Source: Halothiobacillus sp. 15-55-196 (GTDB lineage: Bacteria; Pseudomonadota; Gammaproteobacteria; Halothiobacillales; Halothiobacillaceae). Taken from it: a stretch of 64,000 nt of DNA. The stretch is from NCBI GenBank assembly GCA_002282715.1, contig NCKC01000002.1:32635-96634 (forward strand), read 5' to 3'. Shown here one piece after another: positions 1 to 9,581 of the stretch. The notes beneath the pieces are model-generated. The model worked only from the letters and a program-made list of their open reading frames with translations, did not search any database and had not been told where the DNA came from. Each line of letters starts with the position of its first letter. Positions within the stretch are counted from its first letter, which is position 1. A program made the translations under genes and the position numbers.

Positions 1-455
1 TTTGAATAGATGAACAAGTCTAGGGCATCCTCAATAGAAGCACAGACCACGTCCGCCGACGCCAGCGTAATCTGTGCCGCACCCTCGACCTGCACCACGG
101 CCACACCCACCACCGCCGTTTGCAGCATCAACGCATCATTGCGGCCATTACCCACCGCGACACACTGCTCGAAGCCCAACGCTCGGACAAAATCGGCCTT
201 GGCCTCGCTTTGCGCGCCGGGTGGCAGAATGTATAAAGAAACTGGCAGGCCAGCCAGTTTTTGCGCGGCATTGCCGTGGGTATCGGCGGTGATCACGTGG
301 ATCGTCAGATGTTCGGCGAGCTGCGCCAGTCGTTCGGGCACACCGGCAATCAAGGCACCGTCCTCGGCAAGCGTGCCGTTGTAATCGAGCACGAGATGCG
401 CAAGTGACAGGCGAACACCGCCATTAAAATCGCCAGGTATCTCAACCGTCAGCAT
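1..455 (-). CDS. HAD-family soluble P-type-ATPase-like phosphatase (partial, runs off the left edge)
   Basis: I read this frame directly on the minus strand; it starts at ATG 455 and stays open to base 1, giving at least 151 residues. Near residue 29 the nucleophile motif DYNGTLAEDG has the HAD DxxGT(L/I) form. It is followed by VITADTHGNA (motif II region, Thr) and later VGNGRNDALML, the acidic motif IV. This order, with almost no cap domain, matches the small soluble phosphatases related to the P-domain of P-type ATPases (COG4087 type). The start overlaps the end of apbC by 14 bases, so the two are probably translationally coupled. The natural substrate is unknown. The C-terminus lies outside the window. 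Confidence 0.8.
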   Translation of the reverse strand, partial: MLTVEIPGDFNGGVRLSLAHLVLDYNGTLAEDGALIAGVPERLAQLAEHLTIHVITADTHGNAAQKLAGLPVSLYILPPGAQSEAKADFVRALGFEQCVAVGNGRNDALMLQTAVVGVAVVQVEGAAQITLASADVVCASIEDALDLFIYS

Positions 456-1572
456 CGCCACCGTCCTCGTCTATCGTGATGTTTGGGCCATCGAACTGAT
501 CTTGGCGCAGATGCCGCCCCAAGGCAGCCGCCAGTTTGCGCGCGGTTTGTCGATAAATCAGCGCATTGGGGGAGTCCGGAGATCGAACCACGGTCGGCTT
601 TCCCTCATCAACGTCGGTGCGGATGGCAAGATCCAGCGGCAACTGTCCCAGCAGCGCCACATGGTTTTCCGCCGCCAGTTTTTCGCCACCGCCGGTGCCG
701 AAAATCGGCTCGATATGGCCGCAGTTCGAACAGATATGCACCGACATATTTTCGATGACGCCCAGCACGGGCACATTGACCTTCTCGAACATGGTGATGG
801 CCTTGCGGGCATCGATCAAGGCGATGTCTTGCGGCGTGGTGACAATCACGCTGCCCGCCACCGGCACCTTCTGCGCCAGTGTGAGCTGAATGTCGCCCGT
901 GCCCGGCGGCATATCGACAATCAGGTAATCCAGATCATGCCAACGCGTATCGTTGAGTAACTGCATCAGCGCCGAGGTGACCATCGGCCCGCGCCAGACC
1001 ATGGCCTGGGCATCATCGACGAGATAACCGATCGACATGGTTTGCAGGCCGTGCGCCATCACCGGCGCCATCGAGCGATCGGCATTCACCGTGGGGGTGT
1101 GTTTGCTGCCGAGCATCAGCGGCTGGCTCGGCCCGTAGATATCGGCATCCAGCAGACCGACAGTTGCGCCTTCCGCCGCCAGCGCCAATGCCAGATTCAC
1201 GCTGGTGGTCGACTTGCCTACCCCGCCCTTGCCGGAAGCCACCGCAATGATGTTTCGCACGCCGGGCAGCGGCTTGCCGTTCTGGCTACTGCCGATCGGG
1301 CTGACAAACGCAATGGTGGTCTTGGCGGATGTGATGCCTTCGATCCCAAGCGCGGTGCGCTCAAGCAATTCGGTCAGTTCGGCCTCGAAGCCCGCCGCCG
1401 GATAATCGAGCACCACGTCGATGTGCGCCACATCGCCCGCCACCTCGGCGCGCTCGATGAAATGGGCATCCGCCAGCGTTTCCCCGGCGTGCGGGTCGAT
1501 CAGCGCACCCAAGGCGGCACGCAAGACTTCTGATCGAGGCTGATCGATTTTCTTTCCAAACAGTCCAAACAT
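442..1572 (-). CDS. apbC: Iron-sulfur cluster carrier protein ApbC/Mrp
   Basis: This P-loop NTPase carries and delivers [4Fe-4S] clusters to apoproteins in the cytoplasm. The 376-residue product has an N-terminal MIP18/DUF59-type domain (about residues 15-90), then a deviant Walker A GKGGVGKS at about 114-121 followed by DADIYGPSQP. The CSNCGH pair (CxxC) that binds the bridging cluster lies at about 280-285. A strong Shine-Dalgarno sequence, GGAGGTGA, sits 3-4 bases before ATG 1572, so the start is firm. The 3' end overlaps the downstream HAD phosphatase by 14 bases. The length and domain order are normal for the gammaproteobacterial form. Confidence 0.95.
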   Translation of the reverse strand: MFGLFGKKIDQPRSEVLRAALGALIDPHAGETLADAHFIERAEVAGDVAHIDVVLDYPAAGFEAELTELLERTALGIEGITSAKTTIAFVSPIGSSQNGKPLPGVRNIIAVASGKGGVGKSTTSVNLALALAAEGATVGLLDADIYGPSQPLMLGSKHTPTVNADRSMAPVMAHGLQTMSIGYLVDDAQAMVWRGPMVTSALMQLLNDTRWHDLDYLIVDMPPGTGDIQLTLAQKVPVAGSVIVTTPQDIALIDARKAITMFEKVNVPVLGVIENMSVHICSNCGHIEPIFGTGGGEKLAAENHVALLGQLPLDLAIRTDVDEGKPTVVRSPDSPNALIYRQTARKLAAALGRHLRQDQFDGPNITIDEDGGDADG

Positions 1573-1621
1573 TCATCACCTCCAGACGGTTATGGTGAGC
1601 GCGGTCTTTACGGTGTGGCGT

Positions 1622-3169
1622 CTATTCTGGCCGCATATGCGGGAATAGCAACACATCGCGAATCGAAGGCGAGTCGGTCAGGAACATCACGAGACGGTCG
1701 ATGCCAATGCCTTCGCCTGCGGTCGGCGGCATACCGTGTTCCAGCGCGCGGATATAATCGGCATCGAAATGCATGGCTTCGTCGTCTCCGGCGTCTTTTT
1801 CGGCCACCTGTGCCATGAAGCGTTCCGCCTGATCTTCGGCGTCGTTCAACTCCGAGAAACCATTGGCGATTTCACGACCACCGATGAAGAACTCGAAGCG
1901 ATCGGTCACAAAAGGGTTGTTGTCGTTGCGGCGCGCCAAAGGTGACACTTCGGCCGGGTATTCGGTAATGAAGGTCGGCTGAGTCAGCTTGTGCTCGGCC
2001 GTTTCTTCAAAGATTTCGATCTGGATTTTACCGAGACCGTAAGAATCCTTGATGTGGATACCCAAACCTTCCGCCACGCGACGGGCGCTGTCGCTATCCG
2101 CAAGCTGTTCACGGGTGATATCCGGATTATGTGCCAGGATGGCATCGACCACCGACAGGCGGGCAAATGGTTGCGCCAGATCGAACGCGGTGCCTTGGTA
2201 AGTCACCGTGGTCGAACCGCAGACTGATTCGGCCAGCCGACGCAGCAGGTCTTCGGTCATGTCCATGAGATCGATGTAATCGGCATAGGCCTGATAGAAC
2301 TCGATCATGGTGAATTCAGGGTTGTGGCGCGTCGAAAGCCCTTCGTTACGGAAATTGCGGTTGATCTCATACACCCGCTCAAAACCGCCGACCACCAAGC
2401 GTTTGAGGTACAGCTCCGGCGCGATCCGCAGGTACAAGTCCATATCGAGCGCGTTGTGGAAGGTCGTGAACGGCTTGGCCGAAGCGCCACCAGGGATCAC
2501 GTGCATCATCGGGGTTTCGACTTCAAGGAAGTCCTTGTCATTCAAATAATTACGAATGAACTGGATGATCCGGGTGCGCTTGCGGAAAGTATCGCGCACC
2601 GGTTCGTTCATGATCAGATCGACGTAACGCTGGCGGTAGCGCTGCTCGGTATCCGACATGCCGTGGAATTTGTCCGGCAGCGGGCGCAGGCTCTTGGTCA
2701 GCAGGCGAATCGAGTCCACGCGCACGGAAAGCTCGCCCTTCTGGGTTTTGAACAAGCGGCCTTCGCCGCCGACGATATCGCCGATATCCCAGGTCTTGAG
2801 GTCATCATAGGCCGCTTCGCCCAAGGCATCGCGCGCCACATACAACTGGATCCGGCCACTGTGATCGAGAATCGACAGAAAACTTGCCTTGCCCATCACC
2901 CGCTTGGCCATCACGCGCCCGGCGACGACCACACGACGGGGATTCTGCTCGAAATAATCAGCCTCTTTTTCGGCATATTCGGCCTGCAATTCCGAAGCAC
3001 TGGCATCCCGCCGGAAATCGTTGGGGAAGGCGTTGCCGCTTGCACGGATGCGATCGAGCTTGTCGCGTCGCTCGGCAATGAGTTTGTTTTCTTCGGCAAG
3101 CAGGGTTTCGGGGCTGTTTTCTCGGTTATTGGCTTCAGCCGCGCCGTTGGCGGTTTCATGTTCGGACAT
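1622..3169 (-). CDS. lysS: Lysyl-tRNA synthetase, class II
   Basis: Charges tRNA-Lys with lysine in the cytoplasm. The protein has 515 residues, close to E. coli LysS. An N-terminal OB-fold anticodon-binding domain (about residues 70-190) is followed by the class II catalytic core with motif 2 ([20 protein letters not shown]) and motif 3 ([20 protein letters not shown]) near the C-terminus. The N-terminal charged extension (residues 1-60) is typical. It lies downstream of prfB on the same strand, as in many gammaproteobacteria (prfB-lysS), but here the 248-base gap holds a palindromic repeat element. The Shine-Dalgarno sequence before ATG 3169 is weak (GGAA). Confidence 0.97.
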   Translation of the reverse strand: MSEHETANGAAEANNRENSPETLLAEENKLIAERRDKLDRIRASGNAFPNDFRRDASASELQAEYAEKEADYFEQNPRRVVVAGRVMAKRVMGKASFLSILDHSGRIQLYVARDALGEAAYDDLKTWDIGDIVGGEGRLFKTQKGELSVRVDSIRLLTKSLRPLPDKFHGMSDTEQRYRQRYVDLIMNEPVRDTFRKRTRIIQFIRNYLNDKDFLEVETPMMHVIPGGASAKPFTTFHNALDMDLYLRIAPELYLKRLVVGGFERVYEINRNFRNEGLSTRHNPEFTMIEFYQAYADYIDLMDMTEDLLRRLAESVCGSTTVTYQGTAFDLAQPFARLSVVDAILAHNPDITREQLADSDSARRVAEGLGIHIKDSYGLGKIQIEIFEETAEHKLTQPTFITEYPAEVSPLARRNDNNPFVTDRFEFFIGGREIANGFSELNDAEDQAERFMAQVAEKDAGDDEAMHFDADYIRALEHGMPPTAGEGIGIDRLVMFLTDSPSIRDVLLFPHMRPE

Positions 3170-3240
3170 CAGTTAAATTCCGGTAAATAAATAAGATCAA
3201 TAGTGTCTGGAATGCGGCAGGTTCGATTCAGGCCGCACCC

Positions 3241-3401
3241 CTAAGGAAGCGCTGATTTATTCAGTGCTTCCCGCTTGGGGCAGGATGCCCCAACACGAGC
3301 AAAGACGTAAGTCTTTTGATTCGTGAGCGCCATCGCGGGCGTGTACCGCGATGAGCGCGCTGATTTATTCCAAGGATGGAATAAATCAGCACTTATCTAA
3401 G
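3241..3401. repeat. MITE-like palindromic element between prfB and lysS
   Basis: About 161 bases with imperfect terminal inverted repeats. The left end reads CTAAGGAAGCGCTGATTTAT and continues TC. The right end, read inward, is CTTAGATAAGTGCTGATTTA and continues TTC. Inside the right end is a perfect 14-bp hairpin (arms 3359-3372 and 3377-3390, loop AGGA). The left end also forms a small hairpin around 3245-3271. There is no open frame. If prfB and lysS are cotranscribed, the element will be part of the mRNA and fold strongly. Its exact borders and target duplication are uncertain. Confidence 0.6.
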
Positions 3402-3417
3402 AGCAGACCGGCAGGAA

Positions 3418-4516
3418 TCACAGGCCGCTTTTCAGACTCGCTTCGATAAACGGATCGAGATCGCCATCCAACACGGCTTGAGTGTTGCCGGTTTCATAGC
3501 CGGTGCGCAAGTCCTTGATACGGCTTTGGTCGAGCACGTAGGATCGAATCTGGTTACCCCAGGACACATCGGATTTGGTGTCTTCCAGCGCTTGGCTGAC
3601 GGCATTGCGCTTCTGCACTTCCAGCTCATAGAGCTTGGCTTTGAGCATTTTCATGGCGCGCTCGCGGTTCTGAATCTGTGAACGTTCCGCCTGACAGGCC
3701 ACCACGACCCCGGTCGGAATATGCGTGAAGCGCACTGCCGATTCGGTTCGGTTGACGTGCTGCCCACCCGCACCGGAGGCGCGGAAAACATCTACGCGCA
3801 AATCGGCAGGGTTCACTTCGATTTCGATATTGTCATCGACTTCCGGCGACACGAATACCGAAGCGAACGAGGTATGGCGGCGGTTATCAGAATCGAACGG
3901 CGATTTGCGCACGAGTCGGTGTACGCCGATTTCTGTACGCAGCCAACCGAAGGCGTACTCACCCTCGAATCGGATGGTGGCTGATTTGATCCCCGCCACT
4001 TCACCATCGGACATTTCCATCACTTCGGTCTTGAAGCCGCGGCGATCGCCCCAGCGCAGATACATCCGCATCAGAATGCTGGCCCAATCCTGCGATTCCG
4101 TCCCGCCCGCACCCGATTGAATATCGAGGTAGGCATTGGACTCGTCCATTTCGCCGGAGAACATGCGCCGGAATTCCAGATCGGCGATCTGTTTCTCGAA
4201 TTCGGCCACGTCTTTTTCAATGGAAGCCACGGTGGCTTCGTCATCTTCCTCGGCGGCCATTTCCAGCAAATCGGCGTTATCGTTCAAGCCTTGCGCCATA
4301 TCGGCCAGCGTGTGGACGACGCGCTCCAGCGAAGCGCGTTCCTTGCCCAGCGCCTGCGCCCGGGCCGGATCGTTCCACACATCGGGCACTTCGAGTTCTC
4401 GATCAACTTCTTCTAAGCGTTCTTTTTTGACATCGAAGTCAAAGATACCCCCGAAGCGCGGCCGCGCGTGCGGACAGGTCTTTGATCTTGAACAGGATAG
4501 GATTAATTTCGAGCAT
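3418..4516 (-). CDS. prfB: Peptide chain release factor 2, with programmed +1 frameshift
   Basis: RF2 ends translation at UGA and UAA codons. The gene is in two frames. From ATG 4516, 25 codons run to CTT followed by an in-frame TGA (4441-4439). A +1 slip then continues at GAC (4440) for 340 residues, giving 365 residues, the same length as E. coli RF2. The stop-recognition tripeptide SPF (in RKSPFDSD) and the catalytic GGQ ([13 protein letters not shown]) are present. Taking only the downstream frame from its first internal Met (4389) would wrongly drop the N-terminus. Autoregulation by RF2 level is expected from the recoding site. Confidence 0.97.
4438..4453 (-). promoter_or_regulatory. RF2 programmed frameshift site
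   Basis: The minus-strand sequence CGGGGGTATCTTTGAC is nearly identical to the E. coli prfB recoding signal. It has an internal Shine-Dalgarno-like GGGGG, a 3-base spacer, the slippery CTT, the UGA stop at codon 26 and a following C that weakens termination. Low RF2 favours the slip and hence RF2 synthesis. This feedback is established for prfB; the sequence match is what is seen here. Confidence 0.96.
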
Positions 4517-4621
4517 GGTTCTGTTTCGTTACGGATTCATGAAAATAGGTTGAATATTGTAACGCAATGCGACGCATAAGGGATCGGACTCTAATGAACA
4601 CTGAAAAACTTCAGGTTGGAG

Positions 4622-5365
4622 TTAGTCAGCGCATTCAAAAGAAAAATCGCCCCACTGCATTTGCAGCACACTTAGGGCCACGATGGGTGCAGTTTCGGTG
4701 CGCAAAACGCGCGGCCCGAGCGTCAGCGGCATAAAACCCGATGCGATGGCTACTTCGATTTCGTGACCGCTAAGACCGCCTTCGGGGCCTATCAAAATCG
4801 CTACGTTTTCTGGCCTCGCGACAAACGGTTTCGCTGCATGACCTCTATTCGGGTGCAAAACCCATTTGAGCGTCGCATCGGTCTGCGCCAGGGCGTCATT
4901 GAGCGACACGATCGGATCGATGCGCGGCAGAACATTACGCCCGGATTGCTCGCAAGCGCCGATCGCGATATCGCTGAACCGGGCATGGCGCTTATCGGCG
5001 CGTTCACCCTTCAGGTCGACGATGCTCCGCTCGGTCGCCACCGGAGTGATTCGGGTCACGCCCAACTCGACCGCCTTCTGAATCACCCAGTCCATTTTTT
5101 CGCCCTTGCCCATCGCCTGCAGAAGATGAATCTGCAACGGCGATTCGACGCTGTGCATCACCACCCGACCAATTACAAGCGAGGCCTCGCGCTTGCCCAG
5201 ATTGAGCGTCGCATCGGCTTCGAGGTTTTGGCCATCGAAGACGCGCACGGCCTGCCCATCGCGCAGGCGCAGAACATTTTTCAGGTAATTGAGCCGCTCA
5301 GCGGATAGCGGCAGGGTTGCACCTTCTGCCAGCGCTGCGTCGAGGTAGATTCGTGGTACGCGCAC
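4622..5365 (-). CDS. rsmE: 16S rRNA (uracil-1498-N3)-methyltransferase RsmE
   Basis: Methylates U1498 of 16S rRNA in the 30S subunit. The 247-residue product has an N-terminal PUA-like RNA-binding domain and a C-terminal SPOUT (knotted) methyltransferase domain. The signature stretches are IGPEGGLSGHEIEVA (about 190-205) and LGPRVLRTETAPIVAL (about 215-230), which form the SAM-binding knot. The start is GTG 5365, preceded by GAGAGGG at about 8 bases, and it lies 16 bases after the bioA stop, so the two are probably cotranscribed. The length is normal. Confidence 0.95.
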   Translation of the reverse strand: MRVPRIYLDAALAEGATLPLSAERLNYLKNVLRLRDGQAVRVFDGQNLEADATLNLGKREASLVIGRVVMHSVESPLQIHLLQAMGKGEKMDWVIQKAVELGVTRITPVATERSIVDLKGERADKRHARFSDIAIGACEQSGRNVLPRIDPIVSLNDALAQTDATLKWVLHPNRGHAAKPFVARPENVAILIGPEGGLSGHEIEVAIASGFMPLTLGPRVLRTETAPIVALSVLQMQWGDFSFECAD

Positions 5366-5381
5366 CGGTCAATCCCTCTCG

Positions 5382-6743
5382 CTAGTCCTGCACCGCAAAA
5401 CGCACGGCATCTAAGGTGACATCGGCGAGCATCTGCCATTGCTCGTCATCCATGACGTACGGCGGCATCCAGTAGATGGTATTTCCCAGCGGGCGGAGCA
5501 GCACTTCGTGGTCCAGCGCGTACCGATAAGCCTTCTGGTTGCGACGCTCGGCCCGCGGGAACGGATTGCCCTGATTGCCGGGCCGGTCGTCGACCAGATC
5601 CAAGGCCACGATCATGCCGCAACGACGCAGATGCGCGATGTTGGGCAACTCGGCCAGGGGCGCGGTGAGCCGGTCGATCATCGCCCCGCGCTCGCGATTG
5701 CGTTCGAGCACATTATCCTGCTCGAAGATATCCAGCGTCGCCAGCGCGGCCGTGCAGGCCAGCGGATTGCCGGTGTAACTGTGTGAATGCAGGAAGGCCC
5801 GGCTGACAGGCGCCTCACAATAAAACGCCTGATAGATGTCCTCGGTGGTGAGCACGGCGGAAAGAGGCAGATAGCCGCCGGTAATACCCTTGGACAGACA
5901 CAGGATATCCGGCGTGATGCCGCCCTGCTCGCAGGCAAACAGGGTGCCGGTGCGGCCGAATCCGACCGCGATTTCATCGGCAATCAGATGCACCTCGAAT
6001 TCATCGCATAAAGCGCGCAAACCCGCAAGATAAGCCGATTCGTGCATCCGCATCCCGGCGGCGCATTGCACCAGTGGCTCGATGATGATCGCGCAGGTTG
6101 AAGACGCCACGCGCTCGAGCAACGCACGCATACCCGCCAATGCGCGCTCGGTAACATCGGCGCAGGATTCGCCGGGCGCGGCCTGCTGGCAATCGGGTGA
6201 AGGCGCGATAAAGGCGGGCTGGATCAGTGGCGCGTAGGTTTCGGTGAAAATGGGAATGTTTCCGACCCCGAGCGCGCCCATGGTTTCGCCGTGATAGCTG
6301 TTTTCCAGGGCGATGAACCGCGTTTTTTCCCCGCGACCAAGATTGCGCCAGTAGTGAAAACTCATTTTCAGGGCGACTTCCACACCGGAAGCGCCGTTAT
6401 CCGCGAAAAACACCCGATCCAGACCCGGTGGCGTCAATTGAACCAATCGTTCGGATAACTCGACCACCGGCTGATGGCTGAATCCGGCGAGAATCACATG
6501 TTCGAGCTGATCGAGCTGCGCCTTGAGACGCGCATTGATCACCGGATTGGCGTGCCCGAACAGATTCACCCACCACGAACTGATCACATCGAGATAGCGT
6601 CGACCATCGAAGTCGTACAACCAGCAACCCTCGCCACGCGACACGGGAATCGGCGGCAGGGTCTCGTGCTCTTTCATCTGGGTGCAGGGATGCCAGAGCA
6701 CCGCCAGATCGCGGTCGATCCAGGATTGATTCGAACTCATCAT
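5382..6743 (-). CDS. bioA: Adenosylmethionine-8-amino-7-oxononanoate aminotransferase
   Basis: PLP enzyme of biotin synthesis that converts 7-keto-8-aminopelargonate to 7,8-diaminopelargonate using SAM as amino donor. The sequence shows LWHPCTQMKEHE near the N-terminus (typical of BioA), SSWWVNLFGHANP, the aspartate region LIADEIAVGFGRTGTLFACE and the PLP-lysine motif CLSKGITGGYLPLSAV. I chose ATG 6743 (453 residues) because homology begins there. A TTG at 6776 would add 11 residues and overlap the nfeD stop. No other bio gene is nearby, so the biotin pathway is dispersed. It is followed closely by rsmE. Confidence 0.95.
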   Translation of the reverse strand: MMSSNQSWIDRDLAVLWHPCTQMKEHETLPPIPVSRGEGCWLYDFDGRRYLDVISSWWVNLFGHANPVINARLKAQLDQLEHVILAGFSHQPVVELSERLVQLTPPGLDRVFFADNGASGVEVALKMSFHYWRNLGRGEKTRFIALENSYHGETMGALGVGNIPIFTETYAPLIQPAFIAPSPDCQQAAPGESCADVTERALAGMRALLERVASSTCAIIIEPLVQCAAGMRMHESAYLAGLRALCDEFEVHLIADEIAVGFGRTGTLFACEQGGITPDILCLSKGITGGYLPLSAVLTTEDIYQAFYCEAPVSRAFLHSHSYTGNPLACTAALATLDIFEQDNVLERNRERGAMIDRLTAPLAELPNIAHLRRCGMIVALDLVDDRPGNQGNPFPRAERRNQKAYRYALDHEVLLRPLGNTIYWMPPYVMDDEQWQMLADVTLDAVRFAVQD

Positions 6744-6756
6744 GTTTAACCCGAGG

Positions 6757-7209
6757 TTATCTCGTGACCGGTGCAACCACGAGATTGGAACTGTCGACCG
6801 ACGTCACCTCGACCACTGAGCCTGATGGCATATCCGGTCCGAGTACACGCCAACGCGAATCCCCGATTCGCACCCAACCCACGCCATTGACGATGGGGGC
6901 TTCAAGGGTGAAATGACGGCCGATATATTGCTCGCCTCGCCGATTAAGCTTGGGGTGGTCGGTGGCCTGCTTGTTCGGCACGAATACCCGACGCCCGATC
7001 AATACGGCAACGATCGACAGGACGGCAAACAAACCGATCTGCACCGGCCAGCCGATATCCGGCAAGAAAAAGCTGATGCCGCCGACCACGCCAGCGGCCA
7101 CGCCGAGCCAGAGGAAGAAGCTCGATGGCGCGAATATCTCCACGACGACGAGCAGCACGCCAAGGATGAACCACGCCCAATAGTCCCAAACCAAGGTATC
7201 AAGCGGCAT
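6757..7209 (-). CDS. Short NfeD-family membrane protein
   Basis: The 150-residue inner-membrane protein has three or four hydrophobic segments in the first 75 residues, then a C-terminal soluble OB-fold (about 85-150, with GRHFTLEAPIVNGVGWVRIGD) typical of NfeD proteins lacking the ClpP-like protease domain. It pairs with the SPFH protein encoded upstream at 7629-8543, the same pairing as E. coli ybbJ-qmcA. It is thought to tether or scaffold SPFH oligomers in membrane microdomains. A small lipoprotein gene is interposed here. The Shine-Dalgarno sequence is poor. Confidence 0.88.
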   Translation of the reverse strand: MPLDTLVWDYWAWFILGVLLVVVEIFAPSSFFLWLGVAAGVVGGISFFLPDIGWPVQIGLFAVLSIVAVLIGRRVFVPNKQATDHPKLNRRGEQYIGRHFTLEAPIVNGVGWVRIGDSRWRVLGPDMPSGSVVEVTSVDSSNLVVAPVTR

Positions 7210-7249
7210 TATGACAACTCACTCCACTCAAGTGATTCAAGAGGCGAGA

Positions 7250-7603
7250 TCATCGAGCGATGACCCAACCATCACTGCCTTTGACTAAATGCAGCATCCG
7301 GGTGTTTTTCTGGTCACCGGCGAAGGGGGTGCTGACCTCGGTTTCGACCTTGCAGTCGAAGCCGGTGCCTGATGCATCTTTATTGCACTCGAGCACCTTG
7401 ACCGATTTGATCTCAACCTTTGCCATCATCGCGCTCACGGCTTCACCGCCCTGAACCGAGCTGGCCTGGCTCATCGCCTTCGCCATACCGGATTTGAGCG
7501 CCTTCTCGACATCGCTCGACGAAGGCGCGCCGCTGGAACAGCCAGCCAAAGCGAGCACGACGAGCACGGGAAGTGTCGCAATTAAATCACGCGTTGTTTT
7601 CAT
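7250..7603 (-). CDS. Small lipoprotein of unknown function
   Basis: 117 residues with a clear type II signal peptide: positively charged start, hydrophobic core and lipobox LAGC (Cys at about 22). The mature part has a helical region (SSSDVEKALKSGMAKAM) and a small domain with two Cys (LECNKDASGTGFDCKVE) that could form a disulfide. A good Shine-Dalgarno sequence (GAGGG) lies 7 bases before ATG 7603. It sits between an SPFH protein and NfeD on the same strand with short gaps, so it is probably cotranscribed with them. I do not recognise the family, and its function is not known. Confidence 0.8.
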   Translation of the reverse strand: MKTTRDLIATLPVLVVLALAGCSSGAPSSSDVEKALKSGMAKAMSQASSVQGGEAVSAMMAKVEIKSVKVLECNKDASGTGFDCKVETEVSTPFAGDQKNTRMLHLVKGSDGWVIAR

Positions 7604-7628
7604 AGATGGTCCCTCAATTTTTCATGGA

Positions 7629-8543
7629 TTATTTTGGGTTGACCTTAAAGGCTTCTTTCGCCAATTCGGCGATCCCTTCGAGGGAGCCGAGCATGTTGCT
7701 GGCCTCGATCGGCAGCATGATGACTTTCTGGTTCGGTGCGGTGGCCACCGACTGGAACGCTTCGATGTATTTGGTCGCCACAAAGTAGTTGATGGCCTGC
7801 ACATTACCGGCGGCAATGGCTTCACTCACAGACTTGGTAGCAAAAGCTTCTGCCTGTGCCAGGCGTTCGCGCGCTTCAGCATCACGGAAGGCCGCCTCCC
7901 GATCACCCTCGGCTTTCAGGATATTCGACTGCTTCTCGCCCTCTGCCTTCAAAATGGCTGCCTGCCGGAAGCCCTCGGCTTCCAGAATATTGGCGCGCTT
8001 CTCCCGCTCGGCTTTCATTTGGCGTCCCATGGCCGCCACCAGATCCTGAGGTGGCGTGATGTCCTTGATTTCGATTCGGGTGATTTTGGTGCCCCAGGGC
8101 GAGGTGGCTTCATCCACCACGGACAGCAGACGGGCATTGATATCGTCCCGGCGGGAGAGGATTTCGTCCAGATCCATCGAGCCCATGACGTTCCGGATGT
8201 TGGTGATCACCAGGTTCAGAATGGCATAATCAAGCTGGTGCACTTCATAGGCTGCACGGGCCGGATCGAGTACTTGAAAAAAGACGACGCCATCGACCTT
8301 GATCATCGCGTTATCCCGCGTGATGATTTCCTGCGACGCGACGTCGAGCACCTGTTCCATCACGTTGATCTTGCGACCGATCCGATCGATGTACGGCACG
8401 ATCAGGTTCAAACCGGGTTCGAGCGTCCGGGTGTAGCGACCGAAACGCTCTACGGTCCACATCGAGCCTTGCGGCACCTGCTTGATGCCCGCGAAAATGG
8501 TGGCCGCAGCCAACACCAACAAAACAATGGCAAACGTTCCCAT
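7629..8543 (-). CDS. qmcA: SPFH/stomatin-family membrane protein (QmcA-like)
   Basis: 304 residues: one N-terminal transmembrane segment (about 3-20), then the SPFH (band 7) domain from IKQVPQGSMWTVERFGRYT to about residue 190. A long Ala/Glu/Lys-rich coiled coil follows (about 185-250, with repeated ILKAEGE-type units) that drives oligomer rings. Its length and sequence match E. coli QmcA, a stomatin homologue that acts in membrane protein quality control with FtsH and HflKC. The start ATG 8543 has AAGGAG 8 bases upstream; an upstream TTG at 8561 overlaps that site and is rejected. It heads the small lipoprotein-NfeD group. Confidence 0.92.
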   Translation of the reverse strand: MGTFAIVLLVLAAATIFAGIKQVPQGSMWTVERFGRYTRTLEPGLNLIVPYIDRIGRKINVMEQVLDVASQEIITRDNAMIKVDGVVFFQVLDPARAAYEVHQLDYAILNLVITNIRNVMGSMDLDEILSRRDDINARLLSVVDEATSPWGTKITRIEIKDITPPQDLVAAMGRQMKAEREKRANILEAEGFRQAAILKAEGEKQSNILKAEGDREAAFRDAEARERLAQAEAFATKSVSEAIAAGNVQAINYFVATKYIEAFQSVATAPNQKVIMLPIEASNMLGSLEGIAELAKEAFKVNPK

Positions 8544-8721
8544 GAGGCCCACTCCTTTCAATGCATTTTATGGATACCACTTATCGATGCTGTTGTCTTG
8601 ATATACGAAGTCAATACTGATGAAAAGAAATCGATGCAGCCATGATCGACGTATCAAACCGTCAATGTACGTGGCATCGATGACAATAGCATTGAAGCCG
8701 ACGGCAACCAATGGCAGTTAG

Positions 8722-9564
8722 TTAGCAAGACATCAATCCCGCATCGCGACAGATGTTGATGACCGGGGCCGCCTGGTTCATGGTGTAGAAGTGCAGCCCG
8801 GGCGCGCCGGCCTGAACGAGATCGGCAGTCAAGCGGGTCACCACGTCATGGCCGAATGCGCGCAGGCCATCCATGTCGTCACCGAAGGCTTCGAGGCGTT
8901 TGCGCAACCAACGCGGCAAATCCGCCCCGCAGGCATCGGAAAACCGCGCCAGTTGGGTGTAATTGCTGATCGGCATGATGCCGGGCACGATCGGAATCGT
9001 GACCTGCAACTTTTCGCAGTCATCCAAGAAGCGGGCGTAGGCTTCGATGGAATAGAAATATTGCGTGATGGCGCCGTCGGCACCCGCTTCGACTTTCTGC
9101 TTGAAATGCAGCAAGTCGGCACGGGCATTGGCCGATTGCGGGTGAAATTCGGGATAAGCCGCCACTTCGATGTGGAACCAGTCGCCACTGTGTTCTCGAA
9201 TGAACGCAACGAGTTCGCTGGCATATCGGAAATCGCCCGGATCGCGCATCCCGGAGGGCAAATCCCCCCGCAAGGCGACTATTCGCTTGATACCGAGCGC
9301 ACGGTACTGGTCCAGAATGGCCGCGATACTGGCTCGCGTGGAACCAATGCAGGACAGATGCGGCGCGGCAGGCACACCGGATTCGGTCTGAATCGCTTGA
9401 ACAGTTGCAAAGCTTCGATCCTGAGTCGAGCCACCCGCGCCATAAGTGACGGAGAAATACTCCGGCTTCAGGGCAGCGGTCAACTGTTCGGTAACGGCAC
9501 GCAGCTTAAGCGCACCCTCGTCCGACTTGGGCGGAAAAAACTCACAGGATAAGGGCGTGTGCAT
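8722..9564 (-). CDS. metF: 5,10-methylenetetrahydrofolate reductase
   Basis: Flavoprotein that reduces 5,10-methylene-THF to 5-methyl-THF, the methyl donor for methionine synthesis. The 280-residue TIM barrel shows SCEFFPPKSDEG near the N-terminus (catalytic Glu region), FSVTYGAGGSTQDRS (FAD and folate site) and VALRGDLP. The start ATG 9564 has GGAGG 6 bases upstream and lies 17 bases after the ahcY stop. It is therefore the second gene of an ahcY-metF operon controlled by the SAH riboswitch upstream of ahcY, which links folate methyl supply to SAH clearance. Confidence 0.96.
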   Translation of the reverse strand: MHTPLSCEFFPPKSDEGALKLRAVTEQLTAALKPEYFSVTYGAGGSTQDRSFATVQAIQTESGVPAAPHLSCIGSTRASIAAILDQYRALGIKRIVALRGDLPSGMRDPGDFRYASELVAFIREHSGDWFHIEVAAYPEFHPQSANARADLLHFKQKVEAGADGAITQYFYSIEAYARFLDDCEKLQVTIPIVPGIMPISNYTQLARFSDACGADLPRWLRKRLEAFGDDMDGLRAFGHDVVTRLTADLVQAGAPGLHFYTMNQAAPVINICRDAGLMSC

Positions 9565-9581
9565 AATTGCCTCCGAGCCCA

